Shown piece after piece: positions 31,257 through 43,133 of a DNA stretch of 64,000 nucleotides (positions are counted from its first letter, which is position 1; each line of letters opens with the position of its first letter). Under the pieces are notes generated by a model, which was given only the letters and a program-made list of their open reading frames with translations, was not told where the DNA came from and ran no database searches. The translations under genes and the position numbers were made by a program. Source of the stretch: Aureimonas psammosilenae (lineage in GTDB: Bacteria; Pseudomonadota; Alphaproteobacteria; Rhizobiales; Rhizobiaceae); NCBI RefSeq assembly GCF_009176975.1, contig NZ_WEZG01000003.1, forward strand, positions 124,001 to 188,000. The letters run 5' to 3'.

Positions 31257-32594
31257 TCAGAAGCTCTTTCGGAACCAGTTGCCGACACGCCCGACGCGCG
31301 TTCGATCGTCGAACACGATCTGCGCGGCCGAGAAGCCTTCGGCGAAATGTTCCATGGTGGAAACCTGCGGGTAGATCAGGAGGCCGACCGAGGTAGCGAA
31401 GGCCGGGCTCTTGTTGGCGGTGGACAGGCCGGCGACCCCGAGCGGCCGGCCGAGACGAACGTTGCGCTGCATCACCGAGCGCGCCGCGCCGGCAAGACCG
31501 GCGAGCTGGCTGGCGCCGCCGGTGAGAACGACGCGCTTGCCGATGACATGGCCGAGGCCGGACGCCGACAACCGGTCGCGGATCAGCTCGAAGGTTTCCT
31601 CGACGCGCGGGCGGATGATGCGGGCGACGAGCGAGCGGGCGACGTTGATTGGCGCATCGGCATCCTCTTCGCCGAGCGGCGCGACCTCGATGGTCTCCGA
31701 ATCCTCCATCATCTCGCTCATGGCCGAGCCGTGCATGACCTTCAGCCGCTCGGCATGTTCGGGCCGAATGGACAGGCCTCGGGCCAGATCCATGGTGATG
31801 TGATGGCCGCCGAGAGCGACGGAGTCGGCATAAACGAAGCGGCCGTTCTGGAAGATGCCGATGGTGGTGGAGCCGCCGCCCATGTCGATGCAGGCCGAGC
31901 CCATCTCGGCTTCGTCATCGACGAGGGTCGCGAGACCGGAAGCGAAGGGCGTCGCCACGAAGGCTTCCACCACGAGCTGCGCCCGGTTGATCGCAGCTTC
32001 GAGATTGCGGAGCGGCGTTTCCTCGGCGGAAAGAAGATGCACGTCGGCGCCGAGCATGCGCCCGACCATGCCGACCGGGTTTTCCAGATTCCCCTCGCCG
32101 TCGAGCGACATATCGAAGGGCACGGAATGAAGAAGAAGACGGCCGCGATCCATCGGCGCGCGAACGGCGGCGCCGAGAACGCGCCGCACGTCGCCGGCAG
32201 AAACGCCCTCCCCGTCGACCGGCATCTCGGCACGGCCGCGCAGGCTCTTCAGGCGACCGGCCGTGACCGACACGAGCAATGATTCGATGGTGAGGCCAGC
32301 CATGCGCTCGGCCGCGTCGACGCAGTAGCGGATCGACTTTTCCGCCGCTTCGAGATCGACCACGACACCGGACTTGATGCCGCGCGAGCGCTGGTAGCCG
32401 ATGCCGACGACCTCGACCAGATGCGTGCGGTTCGGCAGGATCTCGCTGTCCGGGCGCGGCTTCAGCCGCGCGATCAGGCAGGTGATCTTGGTGGTGCCGA
32501 CATCCAGAACGGAGACGATGCGCGTCTTCTTGCCCGGCAACGCACGAAGGCGCGGCAAGGGTTTGGAGCGGCTATTGAACGGGTTCATGCTCAC
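31257..32594 (-). CDS. ftsA: Cell division protein FtsA
   Basis: Actin-like ATPase that anchors FtsZ to the membrane, 445 residues. Phosphate 1 motif [11 protein letters not shown] (about residues 30-40), the second ATPase motif [14 protein letters not shown], and the adenosine motif [12 protein letters not shown] are present. The C-terminal WFRKSF fits the amphipathic membrane-targeting helix. A GTG at 32594 overlaps the ftsQ stop by 4 nt; an ATG at 32588 is the alternative start. Confidence 0.96.
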   Translation of the reverse strand: MSMNPFNSRSKPLPRLRALPGKKTRIVSVLDVGTTKITCLIARLKPRPDSEILPNRTHLVEVVGIGYQRSRGIKSGVVVDLEAAEKSIRYCVDAAERMAGLTIESLLVSVTAGRLKSLRGRAEMPVDGEGVSAGDVRRVLGAAVRAPMDRGRLLLHSVPFDMSLDGEGNLENPVGMVGRMLGADVHLLSAEETPLRNLEAAINRAQLVVEAFVATPFASGLATLVDDEAEMGSACIDMGGGSTTIGIFQNGRFVYADSVALGGHHITMDLARGLSIRPEHAERLKVMHGSAMSEMMEDSETIEVAPLGEEDADAPINVARSLVARIIRPRVEETFELIRDRLSASGLGHVIGKRVVLTGGASQLAGLAGAARSVMQRNVRLGRPLGVAGLSTANKSPAFATSVGLLIYPQVSTMEHFAEGFSAAQIVFDDRTRVGRVGNWFRKSF

Positions 32595-33508
32595 GCCGGC
32601 TTCTCCTTCCGGCTCGCCTTGATGAGCTTGTCGCGCTCCTTGACGGCGGCGTTGCGCCGCTCGAGAGCGTCAGGCGTCAGCCGGATCGTCATCCGATCCG
32701 CTATGCGCATGTCGACGGCAGAGATATCGCGCGACAACAGGCCCATTTCCTTGTCCATTCGCACCACGTCCGCAGCGGCTTCCACGGCGCCTTCCTCAGG
32801 AAGGCGAATGGTGACGCCGTTGTCCAGGACGAGGTCCCATCGACGATCACCGACTCGAACATAGGCCTTCACCCTTGCGCGAAGCTCGGGCACGCCCGCC
32901 ATTCCATCGATGAGTTCGGGCGCATCGATATTGGCGCCGGGACCGACGACGAAGGGCAGATCCTGAAAACGGTTGGCCAGGAAAGGCATGATCTCGCGCC
33001 CTTCCCGGTTGACGATGAAGAGCTCGCGATCCTTCTGCCAAAGCGCGAAAGGCTTCTTTTCCACGAGATCGATCGACACGCGGTCGGGATAGGTCTTGGA
33101 GACCGAAGCCTTCTCGATCCACGGCATGGCCTCCAACGTCTGGCGCGCCGCGCCGACATCGAGCGCCGGCAGGCTTTGCGCGCCGGTCGACCAGAGGGCC
33201 TGAAGAACGTCGATCTCCGAGGTTTCGGAATTGCCCTTCACGTCCACGGTCTCGATGGAGAAGCCGAGCGGCTGCGCCACACCGTCGATGACAGCGGTCG
33301 TGTGATTGCCGAGCGCGACGCCATAGGCGGCCGTGGAGCCGAGAAAGAGCGTCGCGACGGTGGCGAAGTTCGGCAAGGGCGTGCGGGCGAGCAGCACGCC
33401 GAAAGCAAACAGGCGACGCCCGACATAGGAGATGCGCCACGCCTTGCGGCGGCCGAGCGGACGCTCCACCACCGGCTCGATGCGGTCGCCGCGGTTCAAC
33501 GACGGCAT
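32591..33508 (-). CDS. ftsQ: Cell division protein FtsQ
   Basis: Single-pass divisome protein that recruits FtsL and FtsI, 305 residues. It has a cytoplasmic basic N terminus, one membrane helix (about residues 45-65), the POTRA domain ([20 protein letters not shown], about 82-150) and the FtsQ beta domain. Its start lies inside the end of ddlB (13-nt overlap), and it overlaps ftsA by 4 nt. Confidence 0.95.
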   Translation of the reverse strand: MPSLNRGDRIEPVVERPLGRRKAWRISYVGRRLFAFGVLLARTPLPNFATVATLFLGSTAAYGVALGNHTTAVIDGVAQPLGFSIETVDVKGNSETSEIDVLQALWSTGAQSLPALDVGAARQTLEAMPWIEKASVSKTYPDRVSIDLVEKKPFALWQKDRELFIVNREGREIMPFLANRFQDLPFVVGPGANIDAPELIDGMAGVPELRARVKAYVRVGDRRWDLVLDNGVTIRLPEEGAVEAAADVVRMDKEMGLLSRDISAVDMRIADRMTIRLTPDALERRNAAVKERDKLIKASRKEKPA

Positions 33509-34419
33509 GAGGCGTCCTCCACCATCCAGGTCAGAAGCTCGCCGAACTCATGGCCCGCCGCGCGGGCGATGTCGGGCACGAGCGAAACCGGCGTCATGCC
33601 GGGCTGCGTGTTGATTTCGAGCCAGATCAGCTCGCCGTTCTCGCCGCCCCGGTCGTCGTAGCGGAAGTCCGAGCGCGACACGCCGCGGCAGCCGATGGCG
33701 CGATGGGCGGCCAGTGCGTGCTCCTGCACCCGGCGCGCGACGGAGGCCGGGATCTCGGCCGGAATCTTGTGAACCGAGCCGCCCGGCAGATATTTGGAAT
33801 CGTAGTCGTAGAAGGCATGGCCTTCGGTCGTGATCTCGCAAACGGGCAGCGCGACATCGCCCATCACCGCGCAGGTCAACTCGCGCCCCGGAACGAAGCG
33901 CTCGACCATCAGCGTTTCGCCGAAGGTCCAGTCGGCGGCGTGGAGCTGCTGCGGCGGATGGGCCTGATCCTCGCGAACGATCAAGACACCGAAGCTCGAC
34001 CCTTCGGCAATCGGCTTCACCACGTAAGGCACGGGCATGACGTGCTTTTCGGCGATTTCGCGCCGAGGAAGCACCTTGGCGTCCGCCACCGGGACGCCGG
34101 CAGCCTTGGCGACGACCTTGGCCTTCACCTTATTCATCGCGAGCGCGGAGGCGAGAACGCCGGAATGCGTGTAGGGAATTTCGAGGAATTCCAGGACGCC
34201 CTGGATCGTGCCGTCCTCGCCGAAGGGACCGTGCAGCGCGTTGAACGCCACGTCCGGCTTCAGTTCTGCCAGGACCTGCATGACATCGCGGCCGACATCG
34301 ACGCGCGAAACCTCGAAACCGACCCCTTCCAGGGCATCGGCGCAGGCCTTGCCCGACGAAAGGCTTACCGGCCTTTCGCTCGACCAACCACCCATCAGAA
34401 CCGCGACACGCTTCGGCAT
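33496..34419 (-). CDS. ddlB: D-alanine-D-alanine ligase
   Basis: ATP-grasp ligase that makes D-Ala-D-Ala for the peptidoglycan stem, 307 residues. Motifs are [17 protein letters not shown] at the N terminus, [23 protein letters not shown] and the metal/D-Ala site [15 protein letters not shown]. It heads the ddlB-ftsQ-ftsA segment and has a CtrA-type box 57 nt upstream. Confidence 0.97.
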   Translation of the reverse strand: MPKRVAVLMGGWSSERPVSLSSGKACADALEGVGFEVSRVDVGRDVMQVLAELKPDVAFNALHGPFGEDGTIQGVLEFLEIPYTHSGVLASALAMNKVKAKVVAKAAGVPVADAKVLPRREIAEKHVMPVPYVVKPIAEGSSFGVLIVREDQAHPPQQLHAADWTFGETLMVERFVPGRELTCAVMGDVALPVCEITTEGHAFYDYDSKYLPGGSVHKIPAEIPASVARRVQEHALAAHRAIGCRGVSRSDFRYDDRGGENGELIWLEINTQPGMTPVSLVPDIARAAGHEFGELLTWMVEDASCRR

Positions 34420-34475
34420 GAAAGAAGACCCATCGTCCCAAGGGACCTTGAGCCATATTCATGCGACCCGGTTGG

Positions 34476-34490
34476 TTAAGCGATGGTTAA
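34476..34490 (-). promoter_or_regulatory. CtrA-type box upstream of ddlB-ftsQA
   Basis: TTAA-N7-TTAA with exact spacing; on the minus strand it reads TTAACCATCGCTTAACC, thus also containing the extended TTAACCAT half-site. It lies in the 133-nt gap between murB and ddlB, 57 nt before the ddlB ATG, where a -35 region would be expected. CtrA control of ftsQA is established in Caulobacter; binding here is inferred. Confidence 0.65.
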
Positions 34491-34552
34491 CGCCCGCGAA
34501 GCCGTGAAAGAAAATCGAAAGGTCGTTTCAAGCCTCTGTTCGAACGCGGCTT

Positions 34553-35506
34553 TCAGGCCACATAGGCTGCCACTTCGCGGCCCGGTTCGAAATGGCCGAT
34601 CCGATTGATCTCCCAGTGGAGGAGAATGCCGAAGGTCTCGTGAACGCGTCGCCGCACGGTCTCGCCGAGGAGTTCGAGGTCGTGACCGGTGGCTTCGCCC
34701 GTGTTGATCATGAAGTTGCAATGCAGCTCGGACATCTGCGCGCCGCCGATCCGCAGGCCTCGGCAGCCGGCGCGGTCGATCTCCTTCCATGCGGAAGTGC
34801 CTTCAGGGTTCTTGAAGGTCGAGCCGCCCGTCTTCTCGCGCACCGGCTGAACGGTTTCGCGGTGATGCTGCACCTCGTCCATGCGGCGACGGATTTCAGC
34901 CTGCGTGTCGGGAAGGCCCTCGAACAATGCCGACGTGAAGATCAGGTCGGCTGGCGCGGCGGAATGACGATAGGCATAGCCCATATCGGCGTTCGACAGG
35001 ATGTGGAGATCGCCCCGCCGGTCGAGCGCGCGCACCTCGCGCACCCGCTCGCCCGTTTCCACGCCGTTCGCGCCGGCATTCATGCGGAGGGCCCCGCCGA
35101 CCGAACCGGGAATGCCGTGGAAGAAGTGAAAGCCGCCGAGGCCGGCGTCGAGCGCTATCGCCGCGAGCCGCTTGTCGGAGGCGGAGGCACCGGCGCGGAT
35201 AGCGGTATCGCCGACGCGCTCCATCTGCCCGAAACCCCTCGCCGACAAGCGGATAACCACACCGCCTAAACCACCGTCACGAACCAGCAAGTTGGAGCCG
35301 ATGCCGACGAGCGTGACTGGAACTTCCTCCGGCAAAGCTCTCAGAAAGCTCGACAAATCTTCCTCGTCCGCCGGCTGGAACAGAAGTTCGGCGACCCCAC
35401 CCGCGCGGAACCACGTGATCTTCGCCATATCGGCGTCGGGCGTCAGCTTGCCGCGAATGCCGGAAAGCTTTCCGCCGAGGCGCGACAGGAGATCGGCGCC
35501 GCTCAT
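34553..35506 (-). CDS. murB: UDP-N-acetylenolpyruvoylglucosamine reductase
   Basis: FAD-dependent reductase that makes UDP-MurNAc, 317 residues. FAD-binding motifs are [13 protein letters not shown] and [15 protein letters not shown]; the catalytic Ser lies in GGSTFKNP, followed by the [16 protein letters not shown] segment of this type. The ATG at 35506 overlaps the murC stop by 4 nt, which supports it over an upstream in-frame Met. Confidence 0.97.
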   Translation of the reverse strand: MSGADLLSRLGGKLSGIRGKLTPDADMAKITWFRAGGVAELLFQPADEEDLSSFLRALPEEVPVTLVGIGSNLLVRDGGLGGVVIRLSARGFGQMERVGDTAIRAGASASDKRLAAIALDAGLGGFHFFHGIPGSVGGALRMNAGANGVETGERVREVRALDRRGDLHILSNADMGYAYRHSAAPADLIFTSALFEGLPDTQAEIRRRMDEVQHHRETVQPVREKTGGSTFKNPEGTSAWKEIDRAGCRGLRIGGAQMSELHCNFMINTGEATGHDLELLGETVRRRVHETFGILLHWEINRIGHFEPGREVAAYVA

Positions 35507-36921
35507 CGCGGGTACTGGACGCTCAAGGCTTCCAGTTCCTTCGGCAGAGCATAGGCCCATTGCGTGATCGAGCCCGCGCCGAGGAAGACGACCATGTCGT
35601 TCGGCGACGCGATGCGATGAACGAGCGGCGCGATCTCGGCGGGTCCGTCGATCACCCGCGCGTCGCGATGGCCGCCGAGCTTCAGGCGCTCCACCAGCAT
35701 CTCGGAATTGACGAACTCGATGGGCTCCTCGCCCGCCGCATAAACGGGCGCGAGGATCACCGTATCGGCGTCGTTGAAGCAGGCCGCGAACTCGGCGAAA
35801 AGGCTTTGCAGCCGGGTGAAGCGATGCGGCTGCACCACCGCCACGACACGCCCCTTGGCCGATGCGCGAGCGGCGGCCAGCACAGCGCGGATTTCCACCG
35901 GATGATGGCCGTAATCGTCATAGACGTCGACGCCGTTGACGCTGCCCGTATGGGTGAAGCGCCGCTTCACGCCGGCAAAGGATGCCAGCCCGGTGCGGAT
36001 CGCCTCCACCGAGACGCCGACGCGATGGGCGACGGCGATGGCGGCGGTGGCGTTCGAAACGTTGTGGCGACCGGGCATCGGCAGCACGAGTTCGCGAAGC
36101 TCGGTGGTCTCGCCGGACACGCGGTCACGGATCACGACATCGAAACTCGAGCGCGGGCCGTCCATGCGAACGTTCTCGAAGCGCGCATCGGCCTGGATGT
36201 TCTCGCCATAGGTGATGATGCGCCGGTCCTCGATCTCGGACACCAGCGTCTGTACTTCCGGATGGTCGAGGCACATCACGGCGAAGCCGTAGAAGGGCAC
36301 GTTCTCAACGAAGGCCTTGAAGGCCTGACGCACCTTGTCGAAGGTGCCGTAGTGGTCGAGATGCTCTGGGTCGATATTGGTGACCACGGCGACATCGGCC
36401 GGCAGGCGCAGGAAGGTGCCGTCCGACTCGTCGGCCTCCACCACCATCCAGTTGCCGCCGCCCATGCGGGCATTCGTGCCATAGGCGTTGATGATGCCGC
36501 CATTGACCACGGTCGGGTCGAGCCCGCCGGCATCGAGCAGCGTCGCCACCATGGAGGTGGTGGTCGTCTTGCCGTGGGTGCCGCCGATCGCCACCGCCTG
36601 ACGGAAGCGCATCAGCTCGGCCAGCATTTCGGCACGGCGCACGATGGGCAGCAGGCGCTCGCGCGCGGCGGCGAGTTCCGGGTTGGAGCGCTTGATGGCG
36701 GTGGACACCACCACGACCTCGGCGCGCCCGAGATTTTCCGCCTTGTGGCCGACGAAGACCTCGACGCCCTTTTCGCGCAGGCGCTGGACATTGGCGCTTT
36801 CGGAGGCGTCGGAGCCCTGCACCTTGTAGCCGAGCGTCACCAGCACTTCCGCGATGCCGCTCATGCCGATGCCGCCGATGCCGATGAAATGCACCGGGCC
36901 GATATTGGGCGGCATTTTCAT
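35503..36921 (-). CDS. murC: UDP-N-acetylmuramate-L-alanine ligase
   Basis: Adds L-Ala to UDP-MurNAc, 472 residues. The N-terminal nucleotide-binding motif [17 protein letters not shown], the Mur-ligase P-loop [14 protein letters not shown] (about residue 110) and the C-terminal domain motif [11 protein letters not shown] identify MurC. The ATG at 36921 has GGAG upstream; a longer upstream reading frame only shadows murG. Confidence 0.97.
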   Translation of the reverse strand: MKMPPNIGPVHFIGIGGIGMSGIAEVLVTLGYKVQGSDASESANVQRLREKGVEVFVGHKAENLGRAEVVVVSTAIKRSNPELAAARERLLPIVRRAEMLAELMRFRQAVAIGGTHGKTTTTSMVATLLDAGGLDPTVVNGGIINAYGTNARMGGGNWMVVEADESDGTFLRLPADVAVVTNIDPEHLDHYGTFDKVRQAFKAFVENVPFYGFAVMCLDHPEVQTLVSEIEDRRIITYGENIQADARFENVRMDGPRSSFDVVIRDRVSGETTELRELVLPMPGRHNVSNATAAIAVAHRVGVSVEAIRTGLASFAGVKRRFTHTGSVNGVDVYDDYGHHPVEIRAVLAAARASAKGRVVAVVQPHRFTRLQSLFAEFAACFNDADTVILAPVYAAGEEPIEFVNSEMLVERLKLGGHRDARVIDGPAEIAPLVHRIASPNDMVVFLGAGSITQWAYALPKELEALSVQYPR

Positions 36922-36937
36922 GGAGTAACTCCAGTCG

Positions 36938-38035
36938 TTAGAACGATCGGGCGGCCATAGACTCAACGAGGTCGGCAAGCAACCGCGCGGCATCGGGAAT
37001 GCCGGTCGATCGCGCCGCCATGGCCATGGCCTTCGCCCGTTCGGGTTCGTTCGCAAGATCGAGGATGAGCTTGGCCAGACGATCCGGCGAAAGCTCGGAT
37101 TGCCGCGCGACCACGGCGCCGCCCGCCGCCTCGATGCGCGCCGCATTGGCCGCCTGATCGTGGTCGAGCGCGTAAGGGTAAGGCACGAGGATCGCGGGAC
37201 GCCCGATCACCGCCACCTCGGACACCGTGGATGCACCGGAACGGCTGACCACGAGTTGCGCCGCGCCGATGCGCGCCGCCATGTCGCCGAAGAAGGGCGA
37301 GACCTCCGCCTGGATGCCCTGACCTTTATAGAAGTCGCGAACCGCCGCTTCCTGTTCGGGCCGCGCCTGCTGCGTCACGACGAGACGATGGCGCAGTTCC
37401 TCCGGCAGGCGCTTCACCACTTCGGGCATCACGTCCGAAAAGAACTGCGCGCCCTGGCTGCCGCCGAAGACCACGAGGTGGAACGCTTCGCCCTCGCGGC
37501 TGGTGCGATACGGAATGCCGGCCGCTTCCAAGACCGGAGGACGAACCGGATTGCCCGTCACGGTCATCTTGGCCGCGATGTCGGGCGCAGCGCCGTTCTG
37601 TGGAATGCCGGCCGCGATGGCCGTGACGCGAGGCGCGAGAAACCGGTTCGCGCGGCCCATCACGGCGTTCTGCTCGTGGATAAGCGTTGGACGCCCGGCG
37701 CGCACCGCCGCCAGCATCGGCGGCAGCGTCGGATAGCCACCAAAGCCGACCACGACTGAAGGCCGAATTTCGCGCATCAGCTTGCCGGCCAGCCGAAAGC
37801 CGCTCCACAGCTTCCACAAGGAGCAGCCGAGCTTCACCGGATGTTTCGAGCCGAAGGTCGCGGAAGGGATCGTATGGACCGCCGATACCGGGAAGCGTTC
37901 GGCATAGCGGCTGGCGCGCTCGTCGGTTGCCAGATGCACGTCGTGCCCGCGCGCCCTCAGCTCGTGGGCCAGCGCCTCGGCGGGGAAAAGATGTCCGCCG
38001 GTGCCGCCGGCGGACAAAAGGATCGGGGCGGCCAT
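36938..38035 (-). CDS. murG: UDP-GlcNAc:lipid I N-acetylglucosaminyltransferase
   Basis: GT28 glycosyltransferase converting lipid I to lipid II at the inner membrane surface, 365 residues. Motifs are [13 protein letters not shown] at the N terminus, [24 protein letters not shown], and the UDP-binding [12 protein letters not shown] followed by [12 protein letters not shown]. It begins 5 nt after the ftsW stop. Confidence 0.97.
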   Translation of the reverse strand: MAAPILLSAGGTGGHLFPAEALAHELRARGHDVHLATDERASRYAERFPVSAVHTIPSATFGSKHPVKLGCSLWKLWSGFRLAGKLMREIRPSVVVGFGGYPTLPPMLAAVRAGRPTLIHEQNAVMGRANRFLAPRVTAIAAGIPQNGAAPDIAAKMTVTGNPVRPPVLEAAGIPYRTSREGEAFHLVVFGGSQGAQFFSDVMPEVVKRLPEELRHRLVVTQQARPEQEAAVRDFYKGQGIQAEVSPFFGDMAARIGAAQLVVSRSGASTVSEVAVIGRPAILVPYPYALDHDQAANAARIEAAGGAVVARQSELSPDRLAKLILDLANEPERAKAMAMAARSTGIPDAARLLADLVESMAARSF

Positions 38036-38040
38036 GGAAC

Positions 38041-39198
38041 TCAGACCCCGTAGAGCGCGGCGGTGCGCGCCAGGAGTTCGTCGGTGCGCGACTCGTTCTG
38101 CGGCTTGCGACGGGTCAACGCCAGAATGAAGCCGGCCGAGATCGCGATCGCCATCATGGACGAGCCGCCATAGGAGATAAAGGGCAGTGTCATGCCCTTG
38201 GCCGGCATCAGGTGAAGGTTCACCGCCATGTTGATGATCGACTGGAGGCCGAACAGGAGCACGAGGCCCGAGATCGCCAGACGGGTGAAGTTGTCGCGCT
38301 GGGCGAGCGCGACTTGGAGCCCGCGCACCACGATGAAGCAGAAGATCAGCGCCAAGGCCATGCATGTGACGATGCCGAACTCTTCCGCGATCACCGAGAA
38401 CGCGAAGTCGGTGTGGCTGTCGGGCAGGATGCGCTTCACCGTGCCTTCGCCCGGTCCCTGGCCAAGCCAGCCGCCGCGCAGGATCGCCTCGCGCGCCGTG
38501 TCGACCTGGAACGTATCGCCCTCGCCGGTGGTGAAGCGGTCGATACGCGAGGCGACGTGCGGGAACACGAAATAGGCCATGCAGAATCCGGTGACGCCGA
38601 TGCCGCCGAGCACCACGATCCAGAGCCAGGGAAGTCCGGCCATGAAGAACAGGCCGCCCCAAGTGCCGGCGGTCAGGATGGTCTGACCGAGATCGGGCTG
38701 CGCCACCAGAAGCGCGCAGACCATGCCGAGAAGCACGATGGCGAAGAGGTTGCCCGGAATCTCCTTCTTGCGCGCGCGCTCTGCGAAGAGCCAGGCGCAG
38801 ATCACCACGAAGGCGGGCTTCATGAACTCGGAGGGTTGGATCGTCAGCGGACCGAACTCCACCCAGCGCCGCGCGCCCTTCACTTCCATGCCGAAGAACA
38901 GCGCCACGATCATCAGGAACATGGAGCCGCCGAGAAGCAGGATCGACATGCGCCGGATGCCGCGCGGGCTCAGCATCGACACGCCGAGCATCACCATCAT
39001 CGACGGCAGCAGGAAGAGCGCGTGGCGCTTGACGAAGTGGAAGGGCTCAAGGCCGATCTTCTCGGCCACCGGGGGGCTCGCCGCGAAGGACAGAACGAAT
39101 CCGCCCACCATCAGGCAGATGAAGGCGGCCAGGAACCAGCGGTCGATCGAACGCCACCAGTCCGCGATCATGCCTTTTTCGGCGCGCCCGGACGACAT
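38041..39198 (-). CDS. ftsW: Septal peptidoglycan polymerase FtsW
   Basis: SEDS glycosyltransferase that polymerises lipid II during septation, 385 residues with about ten membrane helices. It shows the SEDS features [29 protein letters not shown] (with the catalytic Asp) and the C-terminal [11 protein letters not shown]. It lies between murD (3-nt gap) and murG. Confidence 0.97.
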   Translation of the reverse strand: MSSGRAEKGMIADWWRSIDRWFLAAFICLMVGGFVLSFAASPPVAEKIGLEPFHFVKRHALFLLPSMMVMLGVSMLSPRGIRRMSILLLGGSMFLMIVALFFGMEVKGARRWVEFGPLTIQPSEFMKPAFVVICAWLFAERARKKEIPGNLFAIVLLGMVCALLVAQPDLGQTILTAGTWGGLFFMAGLPWLWIVVLGGIGVTGFCMAYFVFPHVASRIDRFTTGEGDTFQVDTAREAILRGGWLGQGPGEGTVKRILPDSHTDFAFSVIAEEFGIVTCMALALIFCFIVVRGLQVALAQRDNFTRLAISGLVLLFGLQSIINMAVNLHLMPAKGMTLPFISYGGSSMMAIAISAGFILALTRRKPQNESRTDELLARTAALYGV

Positions 39199-39201
39199 GC
39201 T

Positions 39202-40587
39202 TCAACCCCTCGGAATGAGTGCGATGCCGGGCAACCGGCCGACTTCGGCCCGAAAGGCATCGCCCCGGACCTCGAAATTGCGGAACTGATCGAAGGAGGC
39301 GCAGGCCGGCGACAGGAGCACCACCTCGTCCTGCCCTGTCGCGGCCGCATCCGCTGCGGCGCGCGCGATCGCGGCATCCAGCGTGCCGGCGATCTCGAAG
39401 GGCACCTCGTCACCGAGCGTCGCGGCAAAAGCGGGCGCCGCCTCGCCGATCAGATAAGCCTTGGCGACCCGCCCGAAAAGCGGTTGCAGCGCTTCGATTC
39501 CACCGGTCTTCGGCAATCCGCCGGCGATCCAGTGGATGCGTTCGAAAGCCGACAGCGCAGGCGCGGCGGCTTCGGCGTTGGTCGCCTTGGAGTCGTTGAC
39601 GAAGAGCACCCTGCCCCGCCGCCCGACTTCTTCCATGCGGTGAGCGAGACCGGGGAACGTCTTCAACCCGTTGCGGATTTCGTCTTCCGACAACCCGCTC
39701 GCGGAAAGCGCAGCGACGGCGGCGGAAGCATTCTGCCCGTTGTGCCGACCGCGCAGCGAGCCGATGTCGGAGAGATCGAAACGAGCCTTCAAGCCGTCGA
39801 TGCGGGAAACGACCTCGCCTCCGTCGAAGAACACGTCGGCCTTCTCGCGCGCCGAAATCCGCAAGGTCCGTCGGCCTTTGGCTAGAAGATCGTCGGCGAT
39901 GGCGCGGCAGTGATCGTCGTCGATGCCCACCACCGCCATGCCGGCATGAGCGAGGAGCCGCGCCTTCACGGTCGCGTAGTTCTCCATCGATCCGTGGCGA
40001 TCCAGATGGTCGGGTGTGAGGTTCAGGAGAATCGCGACGGAGGGCTCGATCGTCGGGGCGAGATCGATCTGATAGGACGAGCATTCCACCACGTAGAAGC
40101 GCTCGCGCGCCGGAGACCCGAGCGTCAGCACCGCCGTTCCGATGTTTCCGCCGAGCTGCGTGTTGCGCCCGCTCGCCTTCAGGCAATGGGCGATCAGAGC
40201 CGTTGTGGTGGACTTGCCGTTGGTGCCGGTTATGGCAATGAAGGCACTGTCGGGAGCCATCGCTCGACGCTCGCGGCCGAAGAGCTCTACGTCGCCGATG
40301 ACCTCGACACCCGCCGCATGGGCCAGTTCGGCGGTCCAGTGGGGCTTGGGATGCGTCAGAGGCACGCCTGGAGATAAAACGAGCGCTGCCGCCCCGTTCC
40401 AATCGAAGGCCCTCAGATCGCCCGTCGGGATACCGGCGTTCCGCGCCGCTTCGACGCTCGCCGGGTTGTCGTCCCACGCGGTGACGAGAGCACCGCCGGC
40501 GACCAGCGCCTCGGCCGTCGCACGGCCGGAGCCGCCGAGACCGAACAGGGCGACGCGACGCCCTTCGAGCGAGCGAACCGGGATCAT
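39202..40587 (-). CDS. murD: UDP-MurNAc-L-Ala:D-Glu ligase
   Basis: Adds D-Glu to the peptide stem, 461 residues. The N-terminal [17 protein letters not shown], the P-loop [13 protein letters not shown] (about residue 115), [12 protein letters not shown] and the C-terminal [12 protein letters not shown] identify MurD. The ATG at 40587 overlaps mraY by 4 nt. Confidence 0.97.
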   Translation of the reverse strand: MIPVRSLEGRRVALFGLGGSGRATAEALVAGGALVTAWDDNPASVEAARNAGIPTGDLRAFDWNGAAALVLSPGVPLTHPKPHWTAELAHAAGVEVIGDVELFGRERRAMAPDSAFIAITGTNGKSTTTALIAHCLKASGRNTQLGGNIGTAVLTLGSPARERFYVVECSSYQIDLAPTIEPSVAILLNLTPDHLDRHGSMENYATVKARLLAHAGMAVVGIDDDHCRAIADDLLAKGRRTLRISAREKADVFFDGGEVVSRIDGLKARFDLSDIGSLRGRHNGQNASAAVAALSASGLSEDEIRNGLKTFPGLAHRMEEVGRRGRVLFVNDSKATNAEAAAPALSAFERIHWIAGGLPKTGGIEALQPLFGRVAKAYLIGEAAPAFAATLGDEVPFEIAGTLDAAIARAAADAAATGQDEVVLLSPACASFDQFRNFEVRGDAFRAEVGRLPGIALIPRG

Positions 40588-41666
40588 CTGAGCTTCAGCG
40601 TCGACAGGCCGACGAACGCGAGGATGAAGGCGATGATCCAGAAACGGACCACGACTTGGCTTTCCGTCCAGCCGAGCTTTTCGAAATGGTGGTGGATCGG
40701 CGCCATCAGGAACACGCGCTTGCCGGTCAGCTTGAAGCTTGCCACCTGAATGATCACCGACAGCGCCTCGATCACGAACAAGCCGCCGATGATGGCCAGC
40801 ACCAGTTCGTGCTTGGTGGCCACCGCGATGGTGCCGACCATTCCTCCGAGCGCGAGCGACCCCGTGTCGCCCATGAAGATGGCGGCCGGCGGCGCGTTGA
40901 ACCAAAGGAAGCCGAGCCCCGCCCCGATCACCGCGCCGCAAACCACGGCGAGTTCGCCGGTGCCGACGACGTAGTGGATCTGCAGGTAGTTCGCGAAGTT
41001 CACGTTGCCGGCGAGATAGGCGATGAGACCGAAGGCGGAGGCCGCGATCATGATCGGCACGATGGCGAGACCGTCGAGACCATCCGTCAGGTTCACCGCA
41101 TTGCCCGCGCCGACCATCACGAAGGCGGCGACGGCGATGTAGAAAAGGCCGAGGTCGAGCAGGAAGGATTTCACGAATGGGAAGGCGAGCGAGGTCGCGA
41201 ACGTGCCCGTGCCGGCATAGACGATCAGCGCAGCGGCAGCGGCGGCGATGACGAATTCCAGCGCGAGGCGCGCCTTGCCCGAAAAGCCGAGATGGCTCTG
41301 CTTCGTAACCTTCAGGTAATCGTCATAGAAGCCGATGGCGCCGAAGCCGACGGTGACGAGAAGCACGGCCCAGACATAGAGATTGGTCAGTTCTGCCCAA
41401 AGCAGGATCGAGACGAGAAGCCCCGTCAGAATCATCAGCCCACCCATCGTGGGCGTTCCGGCCTTCTTGAAGTGGGTCTGCGGGCCGTCCGCGCGGATCG
41501 GCTGACCACGCCCCTGGCGCACGCGTAAGGCCGCGATCACCGCCGGTCCAAACAGGAAGACGGTGATGAAGGAGGTGATCATCGCGCTTCCGGTTCGGAA
41601 GGTGATGTAGCGAAACACGTTGAAGGCAGGCACGTCGCCCGCGAGCGCGGCGAGGAATGAGAGCAA
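40584..41666 (-). CDS. mraY: Phospho-MurNAc-pentapeptide translocase
   Basis: Transfers phospho-MurNAc-pentapeptide to undecaprenyl phosphate to form lipid I, 360 residues with about ten membrane helices. Diagnostic motifs: [24 protein letters not shown] (Asp-Asp), [11 protein letters not shown] and [12 protein letters not shown], then [13 protein letters not shown]. Its length matches E. coli MraY exactly. Confidence 0.98.
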   Translation of the reverse strand: MLSFLAALAGDVPAFNVFRYITFRTGSAMITSFITVFLFGPAVIAALRVRQGRGQPIRADGPQTHFKKAGTPTMGGLMILTGLLVSILLWAELTNLYVWAVLLVTVGFGAIGFYDDYLKVTKQSHLGFSGKARLALEFVIAAAAAALIVYAGTGTFATSLAFPFVKSFLLDLGLFYIAVAAFVMVGAGNAVNLTDGLDGLAIVPIMIAASAFGLIAYLAGNVNFANYLQIHYVVGTGELAVVCGAVIGAGLGFLWFNAPPAAIFMGDTGSLALGGMVGTIAVATKHELVLAIIGGLFVIEALSVIIQVASFKLTGKRVFLMAPIHHHFEKLGWTESQVVVRFWIIAFILAFVGLSTLKLR

Positions 41667-41669
41667 GGG

Positions 41670-43133
41670 TCAGGCCTCCCGCTTCGGCTCAAGTCCGGGG
41701 GCTGGCAAAGCCGGCTCCGGTCGGGCGGCGGCAACGAGGCGTTCCACGATCTTCGACAATCCCATTCCATTCGACGCCTTGACCATCAGGACGTCGCCAG
41801 CGCGAACCTGACCCAAAAGGCTTGCTTCAAGCTCTCCCGCCGATTCGTGCCACTCGCAGGCGAGGCGTCCATCCAGCGCGTCGTCCAGCGCTTTCATGGC
41901 TTCGCCGAGCATGAACACGCGGTCGACCTGCGCGGCGATCAGCGGTTCGGCGATCGCGGCGTGAAGATCGCGGCTCTCGTCGCCGAGTTCGAACATATCG
42001 CCCAGGATCGCGATGCGCCGGCCGCCTTCGCCCGGAAGCGTCGCGGCCAGAAGCGAGATGGCGGCGCGCATGGAGGCCGGATTGGCGTTGTAGCTTTCGT
42101 CCAGAAGGTCGAAATGACCGCCTCCGCCGGGGAGCGTCAACCGGTGGCGTTCGCCGCGACCCTTGCCCGCCCGCCAGCTCGACAGAGCGGCGGCGGTGGC
42201 CGGAATGCTCGCCCCGAAAAGCGACGCGCAGCCGAGAACGGCGGTGAGGTTCTGCGCCAGATGGCGGCCGGGCGAGGCCATCCCGACATCCACCACCTCG
42301 CCGGCGATCGCCGCCCGCATACGGGCTCCGTCCTGCACGGGGTGGAAATCGACAAGCCGATAATCCGCTTCAGCCGCTTCGCCGAACCTCTTGATCTGGT
42401 TGACGCCGGCCTTCGTCGCCATCTCCGCCAGCGCGGGGGCGAACGGGTCGTCTGCGTTGAGGAGCGCCGTTCCGCCTTCCACCACACCCTCGAAGATTTC
42501 GCCCTTGGCGGCGGCGATTTCGTCGAGGCTGGCGAAGTGTCCGAGATGGGCCGGCGCGATCAGCGTGACGATGCCGACATGCGGGCGCACCAGCTTCACG
42601 AGCGGCCGGATCTCGTTCGGATGGTTCATGCCGATCTCGAACACGCCGAAGCGCGTATCCGCCGGCATTCGGGCCAAGCTCAGCGGCACGCCCCAATGAT
42701 TGTTGAAGGACGCGGCCGAGGCGTGAACTGGACCCGAAGCGTTCAGGGCGTGGCGCAGAGCATCTTTCGTCGTGGTCTTGCCGACGCTTCCCGTCACGGC
42801 GACGATCTGCGCCTTGGACCGGGCGCGCGCGGCGGAGGCGAGACGCCCGAGCGAGGCCAGAACGTCCTCCACCACGATGAAGGGCGTCTGCAGCTTGCCG
42901 AGGGCGGGAAGCCTGCGTTTCGCCACCACCAGGACGGAGGCGCCCGCCGCACCGGCGGCGGTCAGGAAGCTATGGCCGTCGAAGCGGTCGCCCTTGATGG
43001 CGAAATAAGCATCGCCCGGCTGAAGCGAGCGCGTGTCGATGGAAAGGCCGGTCACGCCCTCCGGCATCGTGCCGTGCGCGCGTCCGTCGAGCGCCGCGAC
43101 GAGCGCGTCCATTTCCCAAAGCCAGGCAGTCAT
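41670..43133 (-). CDS. murF: UDP-MurNAc-tripeptide:D-Ala-D-Ala ligase
   Basis: Adds D-Ala-D-Ala, 487 residues. The N-terminal [17 protein letters not shown], the P-loop [15 protein letters not shown] (about 115-129), [11 protein letters not shown] and [15 protein letters not shown] identify MurF. It overlaps murE by 4 nt and uses the product of DdlB encoded 9 kb downstream in the same block. Confidence 0.97.
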   Translation of the reverse strand: MTAWLWEMDALVAALDGRAHGTMPEGVTGLSIDTRSLQPGDAYFAIKGDRFDGHSFLTAAGAAGASVLVVAKRRLPALGKLQTPFIVVEDVLASLGRLASAARARSKAQIVAVTGSVGKTTTKDALRHALNASGPVHASAASFNNHWGVPLSLARMPADTRFGVFEIGMNHPNEIRPLVKLVRPHVGIVTLIAPAHLGHFASLDEIAAAKGEIFEGVVEGGTALLNADDPFAPALAEMATKAGVNQIKRFGEAAEADYRLVDFHPVQDGARMRAAIAGEVVDVGMASPGRHLAQNLTAVLGCASLFGASIPATAAALSSWRAGKGRGERHRLTLPGGGGHFDLLDESYNANPASMRAAISLLAATLPGEGGRRIAILGDMFELGDESRDLHAAIAEPLIAAQVDRVFMLGEAMKALDDALDGRLACEWHESAGELEASLLGQVRAGDVLMVKASNGMGLSKIVERLVAAARPEPALPAPGLEPKREA

